Shown: one piece after another, positions 27,897-36,717 of the stretch | How positions within the stretch are numbered: position 1 is the first letter of the stretch | Layout of the letters: every line of letters starts with the position of its first letter | Assembly (NCBI RefSeq): GCF_017052585.1 | Contig: NZ_JAFFHZ010000001.1 | Span: forward strand, 3,948,001-4,012,000 | Length of the DNA stretch: 64,000 bases | Direction: 5' to 3' | Source: Paenibacillus apiarius | GTDB taxonomy: Bacteria; Bacillota; Bacilli; Paenibacillales; Paenibacillaceae | The notes under the pieces: generated by a model | The model's input: the letters and a program-made list of their open reading frames with translations, nothing else | Told to the model about the DNA's origin: nothing | The model's database searches: none | Program-made: the position numbers and the translations under genes

Positions 27897-30236
27897 ATGG
27901 GGCTTAAACATACGAAGGGACGCCGACTGCCTCTTCTTCCGCTTAGAGGATTGCTCGTGTACCCGAGCATGGTGCTTCATCTCGATGTCGGGCGCGACAA
28001 ATCTGTAAAAGCGCTCGAGCATGCGATGATGGGGGACCAAATGCTGCTCTTGTGTACGCAATCGGAGGTAAGCATTGAGGAGCCTTCGCAAGAGGATATA
28101 TTTCGCATCGGGACGGTAGCTAAGGTCCGCCAGATGCTCCGCCTGCCGAACAGCACGATTCGCGTGCTGGTGGAGGGTGTGGAGCGGGCAGAGACTATCG
28201 ATTATGTGCCGAATGACGAATTTTATGAGGTCAACGCGCGTGTGCTGGAGGAAGAAGACGGCACGACGTCTTCGGAGACCGAAGCGTTAATGCGGACGGT
28301 ACTGTCTCAGTTTGAGAATTACGTGCATATGTCCAAAAAAGTAACGCCTGAAACGCTCGCTTCCGTATCCGATATTACGGAACCGGGACGGTTCACGGAT
28401 GTCATCGCGAGCCATCTTCCGCTCAAGATGAAAGACAAGCAAGAGCTGCTTGAGACCGTTAATACGGCCGAACGCATGAATAAGCTTCTGCTGATGCTGA
28501 ATAACGAGAGCGAAGTGCTCGAGCTGGAGAAGCAGATTAATCAGCGTGTTAAGAAGCAGATGGAGAAAACGCAGAAGGAATACTATTTGCGTGAGCAGAT
28601 GAAAGCAATCCAGAAGGAGCTCGGCGATAAAGAAGGGCGCCAGGGTGAAGTGGACGAACTGCGGACGCAGCTTGAAGAGCTGGAGGCTCCGGATAAAGTC
28701 CGCGAAAGAATCAAAAAAGAAATCGATCGCCTGGAGAAGATGCCGCCTACTTCGGCGGAGGGGGCAGTCATTCGCAACTATATCGATTGGCTCTTTATGA
28801 TTCCGTGGTCCAAGCTGACGGAAGACGACTTGGACTTGAATAAGGCGGAATCTATATTGGAAGCGGACCATTATGGATTGGAGAAGCCGAAGGAACGGGT
28901 GCTTGAGTACTTGGCCGTACAGCAGCTGGTGAAACGGATGAAAGGGCCGATTCTTTGTTTGGTCGGGCCGCCGGGTGTCGGGAAGACGTCGCTCGCCCGT
29001 TCCATAGCCAAATCATTGGGGCGCCAATTTGTGCGCATTTCGCTTGGCGGAGTGCGGGACGAAGCGGAAATTCGCGGTCATCGCCGCACGTACGTCGGTG
29101 CGCTGCCAGGACGAATCGTTCAAGCATTGAAGACGGCCGGCACGTTGAATCCGGTTATGCTGCTTGATGAGATTGACAAGATGGCAGCCGATTTTCGCGG
29201 GGATCCGTCCTCCGCTCTCTTGGAGGTGCTTGACCCGGAGCAGAACAACACGTTCAGCGATCATTTCGTTGAGCTGCCTGTCGATCTGTCCCGTGTCATG
29301 TTTGTGACGACTGCCAATGCGGTGCATAACATACCGCGTCCGCTCCTGGACCGGATGGAGCTGCTATCCATATCGGGATATACGGAGCTGGAGAAGCTGG
29401 AAATAGCCAAGCGCCATTTGCTCCCGAAGCAGAAGCGGGAGCACGGCCTTGCGGAGGAGCAGGTGTCGGTGGACGAAGCTTGCGTGGAGCGAGTCATTCG
29501 CGAATATACCCGCGAAGCTGGCGTTCGTCAGCTGGAGCAGCAACTGGCTGCCTTGTGCCGCAAGGCGGCGAAGCGTATCGTGTCGGGCGAGCTGGAACAA
29601 GTCATCATTCATTCTGATGAGTTATCCGATTATTTAGGGGTGCCAAGATACCGCTACGGTCTCGCGGAAACCGACAATCAAGTCGGCACGGTTACCGGTC
29701 TTGCGTGGACGGAGGTTGGCGGCGACACGCTGAATATCGAAGTGACCGTCGTGCCCGGATCCGGGAAGCTGCTGTTGACTGGCAAGCTTGGCGATGTCAT
29801 GAAGGAGTCGGCGCAGGCGGCATTCAGCTATATTCGCTCGAAGGCGGAGCAGTGGCAGCTGGAGCCGGGATTTCACGAGAAGTCAGACATTCACGTGCAC
29901 GTGCCGGAAGGCGCAATTCCGAAGGACGGTCCTTCTGCGGGCATTACGATGGCTACGGCGCTCGTCTCTGCTTTGACGAACCGTTATGTCTCGAAGGATG
30001 TGGCCATGACCGGGGAGATTACGCTGCGCGGCCGCGTGCTGCCAATCGGCGGATTGAAGGAGAAGTCGCTGGCTGCGCTGCGCGCAGGCATCAAGACGGT
30101 CATTTTCCCTCAAGACAATGCGCGCGATCTGGATGAGGTACCGGAAAGCGTTCGCGAAGAAATGAGCTTTATACCGGTATCGCATATGGATGAAGTGCTG
30201 CAGCATGCTCTTTTGGTGCAGCCGCCGCTGCAATAA
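27897..30236 (+). CDS. lon: ATP-dependent protease La (LonA)
   Basis: A 779-residue cytosolic protease that degrades misfolded and regulatory proteins. The N-terminal LAN domain starts [18 protein letters not shown] long coiled coil lies at about residues 190-265, with Walker A GPPGVGKT at about 357 and MLLDEIDKM as Walker B. The protease domain has the Ser680/Lys723 dyad ([11 protein letters not shown] and IGGLKEKSL). The full family length is present. It is followed by a terminator and then engB, the B. subtilis order. Confidence 0.97.
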   Translation: MGLKHTKGRRLPLLPLRGLLVYPSMVLHLDVGRDKSVKALEHAMMGDQMLLLCTQSEVSIEEPSQEDIFRIGTVAKVRQMLRLPNSTIRVLVEGVERAETIDYVPNDEFYEVNARVLEEEDGTTSSETEALMRTVLSQFENYVHMSKKVTPETLASVSDITEPGRFTDVIASHLPLKMKDKQELLETVNTAERMNKLLLMLNNESEVLELEKQINQRVKKQMEKTQKEYYLREQMKAIQKELGDKEGRQGEVDELRTQLEELEAPDKVRERIKKEIDRLEKMPPTSAEGAVIRNYIDWLFMIPWSKLTEDDLDLNKAESILEADHYGLEKPKERVLEYLAVQQLVKRMKGPILCLVGPPGVGKTSLARSIAKSLGRQFVRISLGGVRDEAEIRGHRRTYVGALPGRIVQALKTAGTLNPVMLLDEIDKMAADFRGDPSSALLEVLDPEQNNTFSDHFVELPVDLSRVMFVTTANAVHNIPRPLLDRMELLSISGYTELEKLEIAKRHLLPKQKREHGLAEEQVSVDEACVERVIREYTREAGVRQLEQQLAALCRKAAKRIVSGELEQVIIHSDELSDYLGVPRYRYGLAETDNQVGTVTGLAWTEVGGDTLNIEVTVVPGSGKLLLTGKLGDVMKESAQAAFSYIRSKAEQWQLEPGFHEKSDIHVHVPEGAIPKDGPSAGITMATALVSALTNRYVSKDVAMTGEITLRGRVLPIGGLKEKSLAALRAGIKTVIFPQDNARDLDEVPESVREEMSFIPVSHMDEVLQHALLVQPPLQ

Positions 30237-30253
30237 GCATATGGATGTCACGG

Positions 30254-30288
30254 AAGCGGGCGCGGGTTGCAATGCGTCCGCTTTTTTT
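30254..30288 (+). terminator. Terminator of lonA
   Basis: AAGCGGGCGC (30254-30263) pairs with GCGTCCGCTT (30274-30283, one G-U), then T7. The following 30289-30610 holds no gene I can support; a small hairpin CATTGGA/TCCAATG lies at 30331-30349. Confidence 0.85.
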
Positions 30289-30621
30289 GCTTGGCTTGAG
30301 GGCTGAGTATAAGCTGACAAGCGGGTTGTCCATTGGATATTGTCCAATGAAGCATCATGTTATGACCGCGGGCATGGGGGTTGTTGGAAATAATCCAATA
30401 CAATCAGCTGTAAATGGACGCAGATCCGGATATGCGATGGCAGCCCGTCAAACGGATGCGACCATGACGGTTCGAGGAGCAAGCAGCCAGAAGGTGCCGA
30501 GGGAGCGAAGCTCATCAAGCTTGGATGACGGATCGGATAGAGCGCGGCGCTCCCGGTTTCTTCTCGGCGCCGTTTTCGTGTACAATGGATGTTAAGAGGG
30601 TAAAGGTGAGGTTGCGATAAC

Positions 30622-31242
30622 ATGAAAATTACGAACGCAGAATTTATTATCAGCGCTGTTGGTCCTGCGCAATATCCGGATGATGGACTCCCGGAGATCG
30701 GTCTGGCCGGACGGTCCAACGTGGGGAAATCATCGTTAATCAATCGGTTGATTATGCGGAAAAATCTGGCGCGCACCAGTTCGCAGCCGGGGAAAACGCA
30801 GCAGCTCAATTATTATCGCATTAATGAAGATATTTATTTTGTCGACGTGCCTGGGTACGGATATGCCCGTGTATCGAAGCAACAGCGCGCAGCTTGGGGG
30901 CGCATGATTGAAGCGTACTTCCAGGATCGGGACACGCTCCGCCTTGTCCTGCTCGTCATTGATCTGCGCCACCCGCCGACGGCTGACGATTGCATGATGT
31001 ACGACTGGCTGACGCACTATGGCGTTCCGGTGTGCGTAGTCGCGACGAAGGCAGATAAGATCTCGAAAAATCATTGGCCGAAGCATGTCAAGCAAGTGCG
31101 AAGCACGCTGGGTCTCAGACCAGACATTCCGTGCGTGTTGTTCTCGGCAGAGACGGGGCAAGGCAGAGAGGAATTGTGGGACATGATTGTGAAGCATGCT
31201 CGTCTCCACGATAACGAAGGTCCGGATGAAATTGAAGATTGA
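30622..31242 (+). CDS. engB: ribosome biogenesis GTP-binding protein EngB/YsxC
   Basis: A 206-residue TRAFAC GTPase required for late 50S ribosomal subunit assembly. G1 is [13 protein letters not shown]2 lies in [11 protein letters not shown]3 is DVPGYGYA, G4 is VATKADKI and G5 is [15 protein letters not shown] precedes the ATG. Location downstream of lonA matches B. subtilis ysxC. The acidic C-terminal tail ([10 protein letters not shown]) is slightly longer than usual. Confidence 0.96.
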   Translation: MKITNAEFIISAVGPAQYPDDGLPEIGLAGRSNVGKSSLINRLIMRKNLARTSSQPGKTQQLNYYRINEDIYFVDVPGYGYARVSKQQRAAWGRMIEAYFQDRDTLRLVLLVIDLRHPPTADDCMMYDWLTHYGVPVCVVATKADKISKNHWPKHVKQVRSTLGLRPDIPCVLFSAETGQGREELWDMIVKHARLHDNEGPDEIED

Positions 31243-31499
31243 GAAGCGGAGAAAAAAGCATAATTATTCATTTCAGATGATTTGTAATTTTATAGAAAAT
31301 GTTAGATGTTAACGCGAGACGGGGATGTAATGGCTATTTAGTGAGGATCCGTTGCAAAATATGAGCTTGCTTCGGCCTCAATCCGTTTTTTTAAGAAATC
31401 CTCAATAATTTGGCTGCTGGTAAACAGGAATTCATTTTTTGCATGTAGTATAATATGAGTAAGAATTCAGGTATGAAAAAAGAATTGAGGAGATTTTTT

Positions 31500-32087
31500 A
31501 TGGCTCGGCGGTTAGCCACAGAATATGTGAAAGCCAGTTTACAGTTAACAGAAGCTCAGTTGACCCGATTTTTGCAGTCGCTCGCACTACAATGCACGTT
31601 ATGGCGGGTAAAAGTATTGGAAAACGGTAATCAAGAGGTGGTTCTTGAGGACGGTCAGGGTGATGAGATTACTTTCCTGTTCGAGAAACAAGGCAATCGG
31701 TATGTCTGTGTAACGTCTTGCCGCTTGGTTCATCCGAAATTGACGCAAGTGATGCATAAACTTGTGGCCACTTTCCGTGGCGAAGCGGTAGTCAATCGGA
31801 TTTTTTATGGATTTACGATGACTTATTATTATGAAGACGGGGCTGTACGTAAGATTATTGAGCAGAAGCAAGGCCAGTCTCGTGTTGTGTTTGAACATAA
31901 GGATACGGTTCGCAGCTTGCAGAAGCTGTATCGCAATGACAGCATAGAACAGCGTATTGCTTCCGTCCAAAGCCAGATCAACGCATTGCTGGATGAACGG
32001 AATCGGTCGCGCGACTTGGAAGCGATCCATCATATCGACGCAGAACTTAGCCGCATGGCTCACCAATTGTTTATACTGGAAGCCTGA
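31500..32087 (+). CDS. conserved protein of unknown function
   Basis: A 195-residue cytosolic protein that I know only as a conserved Paenibacillus-type unknown. Its middle part is beta-rich (CTLWRVKVLENGNQEVVLE; NRIFYGFTMTYYYEDG), flanked by helices with a coiled-coil-like C-terminus (IEQRIASVQSQINALLDERNRSRDLEAIHH). The MARRLATEY start was chosen: GAGGAG lies seven bases upstream. A TATAAT at 31449-31454 directly abuts the longer in-frame ATG at 31455, so that ATG would lie at or before the transcript start. It lies between engB and speD and ends in a terminator. Confidence 0.75.
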   Translation: MARRLATEYVKASLQLTEAQLTRFLQSLALQCTLWRVKVLENGNQEVVLEDGQGDEITFLFEKQGNRYVCVTSCRLVHPKLTQVMHKLVATFRGEAVVNRIFYGFTMTYYYEDGAVRKIIEQKQGQSRVVFEHKDTVRSLQKLYRNDSIEQRIASVQSQINALLDERNRSRDLEAIHHIDAELSRMAHQLFILEA

Positions 32088-32111
32088 ACGTTAATTCATA
32101 AGCATGGACAG

Positions 32112-32147
32112 AGGCGCCCGAAGCTTTAGCTTTGGGCGCCTTTTTTT
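32112..32147 (+). terminator. Terminator before the speD leader
   Basis: A 13-bp stem (32112-32124 with 32129-32141, one G-U), TTTA loop, then T7. Confidence 0.92.
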
Positions 32148-32280
32148 GTTACCAGCGCACAACACCGGTTGCATAGCGGCTTCCGCCGCAGCGTGCACCT
32201 AACAAGCTTATGGGCCATATTGTAATGAGGATTAAAATGAAAGAGGACTGCATCCCAGAAAAACGATTTTAAAAAAAGGG

Positions 32281-32309
32281 TTGCATTTATGTGTGTAAGA
32301 TGTTATTTT
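32281..32309 (+). promoter_or_regulatory. possible speD promoter
   Basis: TTGCAT (32281-32286), a 17-base spacer, and TATTTT (32304-32309). This would give a leader of about 140 bases. The match to the -10 consensus is only moderate. Confidence 0.35.
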
Positions 32310-32340
32310 TAATCTCGTTGAAAACAATATAGGAACCAGG

Positions 32341-32442
32341 ATTCACTCAGGACATTGCCTGTTGCGAGAGATTATTCCCTCGAGAAGTGAATGACGTAGG
32401 TCCTAGCGGATGAAATTTTTTTCCAACATTTTATTCCTAGGA
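32341..32442 (+). ncRNA. candidate structured speD leader (three-way junction)
   Basis: The leader can fold into a three-way junction. P1 is ATTCACT (32341-32347) with AGTGAAT (32386-32392). P2 is CAGG/CCTG (32348-32361) with a 6-base loop. P3 is CGAG/CTCG (32365-32382). Downstream, TCCTAG (32401-32406) is exactly complementary to CTAGGA (32437-32442), whose last bases are the start of the ribosome site AGGAAGGGGG of speD. All helices are read directly from the sequence. That they form and regulate speD, for example as a polyamine or SAM-responsive switch, is inference. I do not recognise a catalogued riboswitch core. Confidence 0.4.
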
Positions 32443-32457
32443 AGGGGGAACCGAAAG

Positions 32458-32856
32458 ATGGAATACTCAACTTTCGGAAGACACGTTGCTGTTGATACGT
32501 GGGGAGTCGACTTCGATTTGTTGAACAATGCTGAATTTCTTCAAACGCAATTAGTAGAAGCCGCTGAAGCGTGTGGCGCGACCGTCTTGTCCGTTCAATC
32601 CAAACAGTTTGAACCACAAGGAGCAACGGTTCTTGTCATGTTGTCTGAAAGTCATCTTTCAATCCACACATATCCTGAACGTGGGTTTGCAGCAATCGAT
32701 TGTTATACTTGCGGAGAAACAGTAGACCCGCAACTGGCCATTGATTACCTGGTCTCTGTATTGAAACCGGAGAGAACGTTCGCTAAGAAATTAGTGCGCG
32801 GATTAGGTGAATTGCAAGTAGTTACTCCGGATGTGAAAGTATCCGAGTTGGTATAA
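32458..32856 (+). CDS. speD: S-adenosylmethionine decarboxylase proenzyme
   Basis: A 132-residue class 1B prokaryotic proenzyme that self-cleaves to make a pyruvoyl enzyme. It decarboxylates SAM to supply aminopropyl groups for spermidine. Cleavage is expected between Glu64 and Ser65 in MLSESHLSIHTYPE, which creates the pyruvoyl group. Cys85 (CYTCGE) and His70 match the processing and catalytic residues. AGGAAGGGGGA lies before the ATG; an upstream in-frame ATG (32410) has no site. No spermidine synthase is nearby. Confidence 0.95.
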   Translation: MEYSTFGRHVAVDTWGVDFDLLNNAEFLQTQLVEAAEACGATVLSVQSKQFEPQGATVLVMLSESHLSIHTYPERGFAAIDCYTCGETVDPQLAIDYLVSVLKPERTFAKKLVRGLGELQVVTPDVKVSELV

Positions 32857-32866
32857 ATGGCAGCCC

Positions 32867-32910
32867 AGCCCGCTCAACCCGCTGTAAGCAGCAGTTGAGC
32901 GGGCTTTTTT
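32867..32910 (+). terminator. Terminator of speD
   Basis: AGCCCGCTCAAC (32867-32878) pairs with GTTGAGCGGGCT (32894-32905), with GCTGTAAGCAGC forming an inner hairpin, then T6. Confidence 0.93.
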
Positions 32911-32961
32911 ATTTTCTGCCACCATTGTACGGCTGACACAAAATTGTCCAATCACGATGTA

Positions 32962-32991
32962 ATAACCATGGATACTCGTATCCATGGTTAT
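32962..32991. repeat. Perfect 14-bp inverted repeat, 2-base loop
   Basis: ATAACCATGGATAC (32962-32975) and GTATCCATGGTTAT (32978-32991) are exact complements. It lies after the speD terminator and about 75 bases before the next gene. There is no T-run, so it looks more like an operator or RNA hairpin than a terminator. Confidence 0.7.
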
Positions 32992-33065
32992 TTGTCCGTC
33001 AGCTCCCCCATAGCATATATAAATGCGTGTTTGTCTCAAAAAAACCTCTAGATTGGGAGGATATG

Positions 33066-33602
33066 ATGAAAACGAAGCGATTCCGTGCGGGAGCCGTTCT
33101 GCCTGTGCTGCTGTTTATTCTGTTAATATGGCCCGCCTATCAGTTGTATGGCCTGCTGCATCCGCATGCCGGCAAAGAAAATCCGATGATCATGCTGTAT
33201 GAAGTTGCCCATTTTCAAATGAACCTGCTGAATGGAGCGATGCAGGAAGCGAAACGATACGATACGGCGACCCCCTTGAATAAAGTGAAGCTGATTGCTT
33301 ACTCGACCGTGTATACCCATGAAAGGCTGGTGAAGGCGGTGGGAGCGAAGAAGCTGGCGTCGTTGTCCGGCTTGAACCGGTTCGTTGAATTCGTGACAGT
33401 GCTGCAAATGAGCGGAGAACGGCAGTTGACGGATACCGAACAAGAAATATTGGGGAATGCCGCGGACCATATTGCAACGATGTATGAGAGCTATGGTCAT
33501 CTGGTCAATTCAAGCGGACAAATCATATCATCGAAAAATGACGAGCTGCATGAGGCGGAGCAGCAGCTACACGCTGCCTTGGATCGATATTTGAATCCGT
33601 AA
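33066..33602 (+). CDS. hypothetical membrane-anchored protein (178 aa)
   Basis: I do not recognise this protein. It has a basic N-terminus (MKTKRFRAG), one membrane segment at about residues 8-26 (AVLPVLLFILLIWPAYQLYGL) and an extracytoplasmic helical domain of about 150 residues with no cysteines. GGGAGG (33055-33060) fits the second of two tandem ATGs better (five versus two bases). It lies between speD and the hem operon and has no assigned role. Confidence 0.7.
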   Translation: MKTKRFRAGAVLPVLLFILLIWPAYQLYGLLHPHAGKENPMIMLYEVAHFQMNLLNGAMQEAKRYDTATPLNKVKLIAYSTVYTHERLVKAVGAKKLASLSGLNRFVEFVTVLQMSGERQLTDTEQEILGNAADHIATMYESYGHLVNSSGQIISSKNDELHEAEQQLHAALDRYLNP

Positions 33603-33745
33603 TTGGCACACGCTGTTCTTATAAAATTAAGGTGACTTTGAAGAATAGGAATGGTAGTATAAGGTGCGTTATTCAAGCACAGACTAAATTTTGACATGCA
33701 TTTCATAATATTTTCAAATAACGAACGAATGATCGTGTCGATTCA

Positions 33746-33762
33746 TGTTATAATGATTATCA
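33746..33762 (+). promoter_or_regulatory. PerR/Fur-type box overlapping an extended -10 promoter of hemA
   Basis: TTATAATGATTATCA (33748-33762) differs at one base from the B. subtilis PerR consensus TTATAATnATTATAA and at one base from the Fur 7-1-7 core TGATAATnATTATCA. It contains TATAAT (33749-33754) preceded by TGT, an extended -10, so a bound repressor would block RNA polymerase. A further half-site TGATAAT follows at 33765-33771. In B. subtilis the hemA operon is PerR-controlled, which supports the reading. Confidence 0.65.
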
Positions 33763-33802
33763 ACTGATAATGTACTAAATTTCGATAAAGCAGGTGAAAC
33801 GA

Positions 33803-35194
33803 ATGCACATCGTCGTCGTCGGCATGAATTATCGTACGGCGCCTGTGGAGATTCGGGAGAAGTTCGCTCTTCCCGAAAGCGATTGGCAAGAGGCGCTTTT
33901 ACAACTGAGACAGACGAAGAGCGTGCTTGAGTGCGTCATGGTGTCTACATGCAACCGAACGGAGCTCTATGTCGTAGTGGATCGGCTGCATATGTGCGGT
34001 TACTTCATCCGCAGCTTTATGGAACAGTGGTTTGACATTCCTAGACAGCAATTTACGCCTTACCTCTATATATATGAAGATGATCAAGCCGTCGAGCATC
34101 TGTTCCGGGTCACGTCCGGCTTGGATTCCATGGTTATTGGAGAAACGCAAATTCTCGGCCAGATCAGAAGCGCTTTCCTGTTCGCACAGAAGCAAGGCAC
34201 TACGGGAACGTGGTTCAATACCTTGTTCAAGCAAGCGATCACGCTTGCGAAGCGCGCCCATGCCGAGACGAACATTAACGACAACGCTGTATCGGTCAGC
34301 TATGCCGCGGTAGAGCTCGGCAAGCGAATCTTCGGATCGTTTCATGGCAAGAAGGTGCTCATTTTGGGCGCCGGGAAAATGAGTGAATTGACGGTTAAGC
34401 ATCTGTATGCCAACGGAGCGGCTGAAGTTATGGTAGCGAATCGCACGCTGGAGCGCGCAGAACAGCTGGCCAAGCAATTCAATGGACGAGCAGGAACACT
34501 TGACAACGCAAGCCATCTGCTGCGCGATGCGGATATCGTCATCAGTTCTACCGGGGCCAAGGACTATATTTTATCAGCCGCCGAAGTGGAGCAAGCGATG
34601 AAGAACCGCAGATCGCGTCCGCTCTTTCTTATCGATATTGCGGTGCCGCGCGATTTGGATCCGCATATCGGGGACGTGTCCAATGTCTTTCTTTACGACA
34701 TTGACGATTTGGAAGGGATTGTCGAGAGCAATCTGGCGATCCGGCGCAAGGAAGCCGCTAAGATTGAGGCGTTTATTGCGGATGAACTGGAGGCTTTTCA
34801 CCAATGGCTCAAAATGCTCGGCGTCACACCGGTAATTCGAGCGCTGCAGAGCAAGGCCGAGCGCATTCATCAAGATACGATCGAGAGCTTGTTCAACAAG
34901 CTGCCAGATATGTCCGAGCGCGAAGCGAAGCTTATCCGCCGTTTGACCAAGAGCATGTTGAATCAGATGATGCATGATCCGATATTACAAATTAAAGAGC
35001 TGGCCGCAGAGAAGGACGGGGAAGATGCGCTGCGTTTCTTCTCCCAAATATTCGCATTGGAAGAGCCGGAAGCGGCAACTTCCAGCGCGGAGGAGCGCGA
35101 AGCGAAGCATACTACCGGCAAAGCATCGCGCGAGACGGAATCTGACCCGGAGCGGGCCAAGCCTGCGCTATCTTGGGCAGCCGTCACATGGTAA
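33803..35194 (+). CDS. hemA: glutamyl-tRNA reductase
   Basis: A 463-residue enzyme for the first committed step of C5 tetrapyrrole synthesis: NADPH-dependent reduction of Glu-tRNA(Glu) to glutamate-1-semialdehyde. Cys50 in MVSTCNRTELY is the catalytic nucleophile. The NADPH domain has VLILGAGKMSEL, and the C-terminal dimerisation helices follow. The ATG is preferred to an in-frame GTG nine bases upstream because AGGTGA overlaps that GTG. A poorly conserved charged tail of about 40 residues (after QIFALEE) may be a degradation or feedback tag region. First gene of the hem operon. Confidence 0.96.
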   Translation: MHIVVVGMNYRTAPVEIREKFALPESDWQEALLQLRQTKSVLECVMVSTCNRTELYVVVDRLHMCGYFIRSFMEQWFDIPRQQFTPYLYIYEDDQAVEHLFRVTSGLDSMVIGETQILGQIRSAFLFAQKQGTTGTWFNTLFKQAITLAKRAHAETNINDNAVSVSYAAVELGKRIFGSFHGKKVLILGAGKMSELTVKHLYANGAAEVMVANRTLERAEQLAKQFNGRAGTLDNASHLLRDADIVISSTGAKDYILSAAEVEQAMKNRRSRPLFLIDIAVPRDLDPHIGDVSNVFLYDIDDLEGIVESNLAIRRKEAAKIEAFIADELEAFHQWLKMLGVTPVIRALQSKAERIHQDTIESLFNKLPDMSEREAKLIRRLTKSMLNQMMHDPILQIKELAAEKDGEDALRFFSQIFALEEPEAATSSAEEREAKHTTGKASRETESDPERAKPALSWAAVTW

Positions 35195-35224
35195 GCGGAG
35201 GACGACGGGAGGCGGCAGGCTCAC

Positions 35225-36052
35225 ATGGTGACGAATAGTTGGATTTACGATGCGATTATTTACACATATGCCCTGAGCCTTCTGTTTTATTTTTCCGATG
35301 TCGTAGGCATGAATCGGAAAGCGAAGCGGATGGGCACAGGGTTTCTTGTTTTTGTTTGGTTGTTGCAAACTGCTTTTATGGCCGTGCGCATGGTACGGCA
35401 TCAGGATATCCCCGTATTTAGCAGCTTTGAATTCATGCTCTTGTTTTCATGGCTGCTTGTCACGGTTTCATTGATCATAAGCCGTTTTTTTCATATTGAA
35501 TTCATAGTATTTTTCGTAAACTTAGTCGGGTTCGCCCTGCTTCTCGTCAATATGCTGAATGATCCGACAACGCCGACAGCCATGAAGGAATGGGAGATGA
35601 TGCGCAATCTTCTCTCGTTCCACATTGCGCTTGCGGCATGCGGCTTCGCCGCACTGACGGTCGGCGCGGTTTTTGCAGGCATGTACTTGTTTTTGCATCG
35701 TAAGCTGAAGGCGAAGCAATGGTCCGATGCGGTCCGCCGGCTGCCGAGCCTTGAGAAAATGGAACGGCTATCGTACAGCGCCGCCGTCATTGGCATTCCG
35801 CTGTTTTTGATGTCTTTGTCTGTGGCGATAGGAGCCGTGCTGCTCGGCAACCGGACCGAATTGCTTTTCGATTTGAAAATATGGCTTACACTGTTTGCAT
35901 TGATACTATACAGCTTTTATTTTGTTACACGTTCGCGCGAATCGTCGACAGGATTTCGGCTGGCGTTGTGGAATTTAGGATGTTATGCCGCCATGGTGCT
36001 GAACTTCAGCTTAAATTCCTTATCGACGTTCCATCGTTGGATGGGAGTGTAA
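35225..36052 (+). CDS. hemX: HemX / cytochrome c assembly-type membrane protein
   Basis: A 275-residue protein with about eight membrane segments of the CcmC/CcsA-like family. In B. subtilis HemX (276 residues) lies between hemA and hemC and lowers the amount of HemA. Position and length agree here. Conserved features include LLSFHIALAACGFAALTVGAVFAGMYL with its membrane histidine. It follows hemA by 30 bases. The role as HemA regulator is taken from the homologue. Confidence 0.88.
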   Translation: MVTNSWIYDAIIYTYALSLLFYFSDVVGMNRKAKRMGTGFLVFVWLLQTAFMAVRMVRHQDIPVFSSFEFMLLFSWLLVTVSLIISRFFHIEFIVFFVNLVGFALLLVNMLNDPTTPTAMKEWEMMRNLLSFHIALAACGFAALTVGAVFAGMYLFLHRKLKAKQWSDAVRRLPSLEKMERLSYSAAVIGIPLFLMSLSVAIGAVLLGNRTELLFDLKIWLTLFALILYSFYFVTRSRESSTGFRLALWNLGCYAAMVLNFSLNSLSTFHRWMGV

Positions 36053-36055
36053 GCC

Positions 36056-36700
36056 ATGACGCATATGCCTTACTACCCGATGATGCTCGCGATAGCCGGC
36101 AGGCGGTGCGTTATCGTCGGCGGCGGAAATGTGGCGACTCGGAAAATACGCTATTTGATTGCAAGCGGCGCCGAAGTGACGGTAGTCAGTCCGACGTTGA
36201 CTCCCGAGCTTCGGCATTTGGTGCAGGAAGGGACCATTGTCCATCTGGAGCGGGAATATGCCTGCGGGGATACGGAAGGAGCATTGCTCGTATTTGCGCT
36301 TACCGACTGCGCTGACGTGAACGAGCGGGCAGCGGCAGACGCGCGCCGGGATGGAGCGCTCGTGAACTTGACTGACGCGCCGGAACAGAGCGATTTTGCC
36401 AATCCCGGCGTACTTCAACAGGGAACGGTGCAGGTTGCCGTGTCGACCGGCGGCGCCAGTCCGACGTTGACCCGGCTTTTGATGCAGAAGCTGTCCGTCC
36501 TGATGGATGAAGGTCTTGCAGAGCTTGCTGAACATTTGCTGCAAGCAAGGCACGAAGCACAGGCGTCATTAAGCGATGACAAGGCCCGCCATCAAGTGCT
36601 GCGGCAGTATGCCGATCATTGTTGGCATGCTCATGAATTAGGGGAGCCTTTGCCGGAGTGGAGCGCTTGGATACAACAATTCAACAGTTCACATAGGTAA
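36056..36700 (+). CDS. precorrin-2 dehydrogenase / sirohydrochlorin ferrochelatase-like (YlnF/Met8p type)
   Basis: A 214-residue siroheme-synthesis enzyme. The N-terminal NAD-binding fold begins [41 protein letters not shown]. It is followed by [43 protein letters not shown], characteristic of the dehydrogenase family (CysG N-terminus, Met8p, SirC). It oxidises precorrin-2 to sirohydrochlorin; whether it also inserts iron cannot be told from sequence. It starts three bases after hemX. Its place in the hem operon fits the fused CobA activity two genes downstream. Confidence 0.88.
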   Translation: MTHMPYYPMMLAIAGRRCVIVGGGNVATRKIRYLIASGAEVTVVSPTLTPELRHLVQEGTIVHLEREYACGDTEGALLVFALTDCADVNERAAADARRDGALVNLTDAPEQSDFANPGVLQQGTVQVAVSTGGASPTLTRLLMQKLSVLMDEGLAELAEHLLQARHEAQASLSDDKARHQVLRQYADHCWHAHELGEPLPEWSAWIQQFNSSHR

Positions 36701-36717
36701 GCGAGGAGGAAGTGGAG

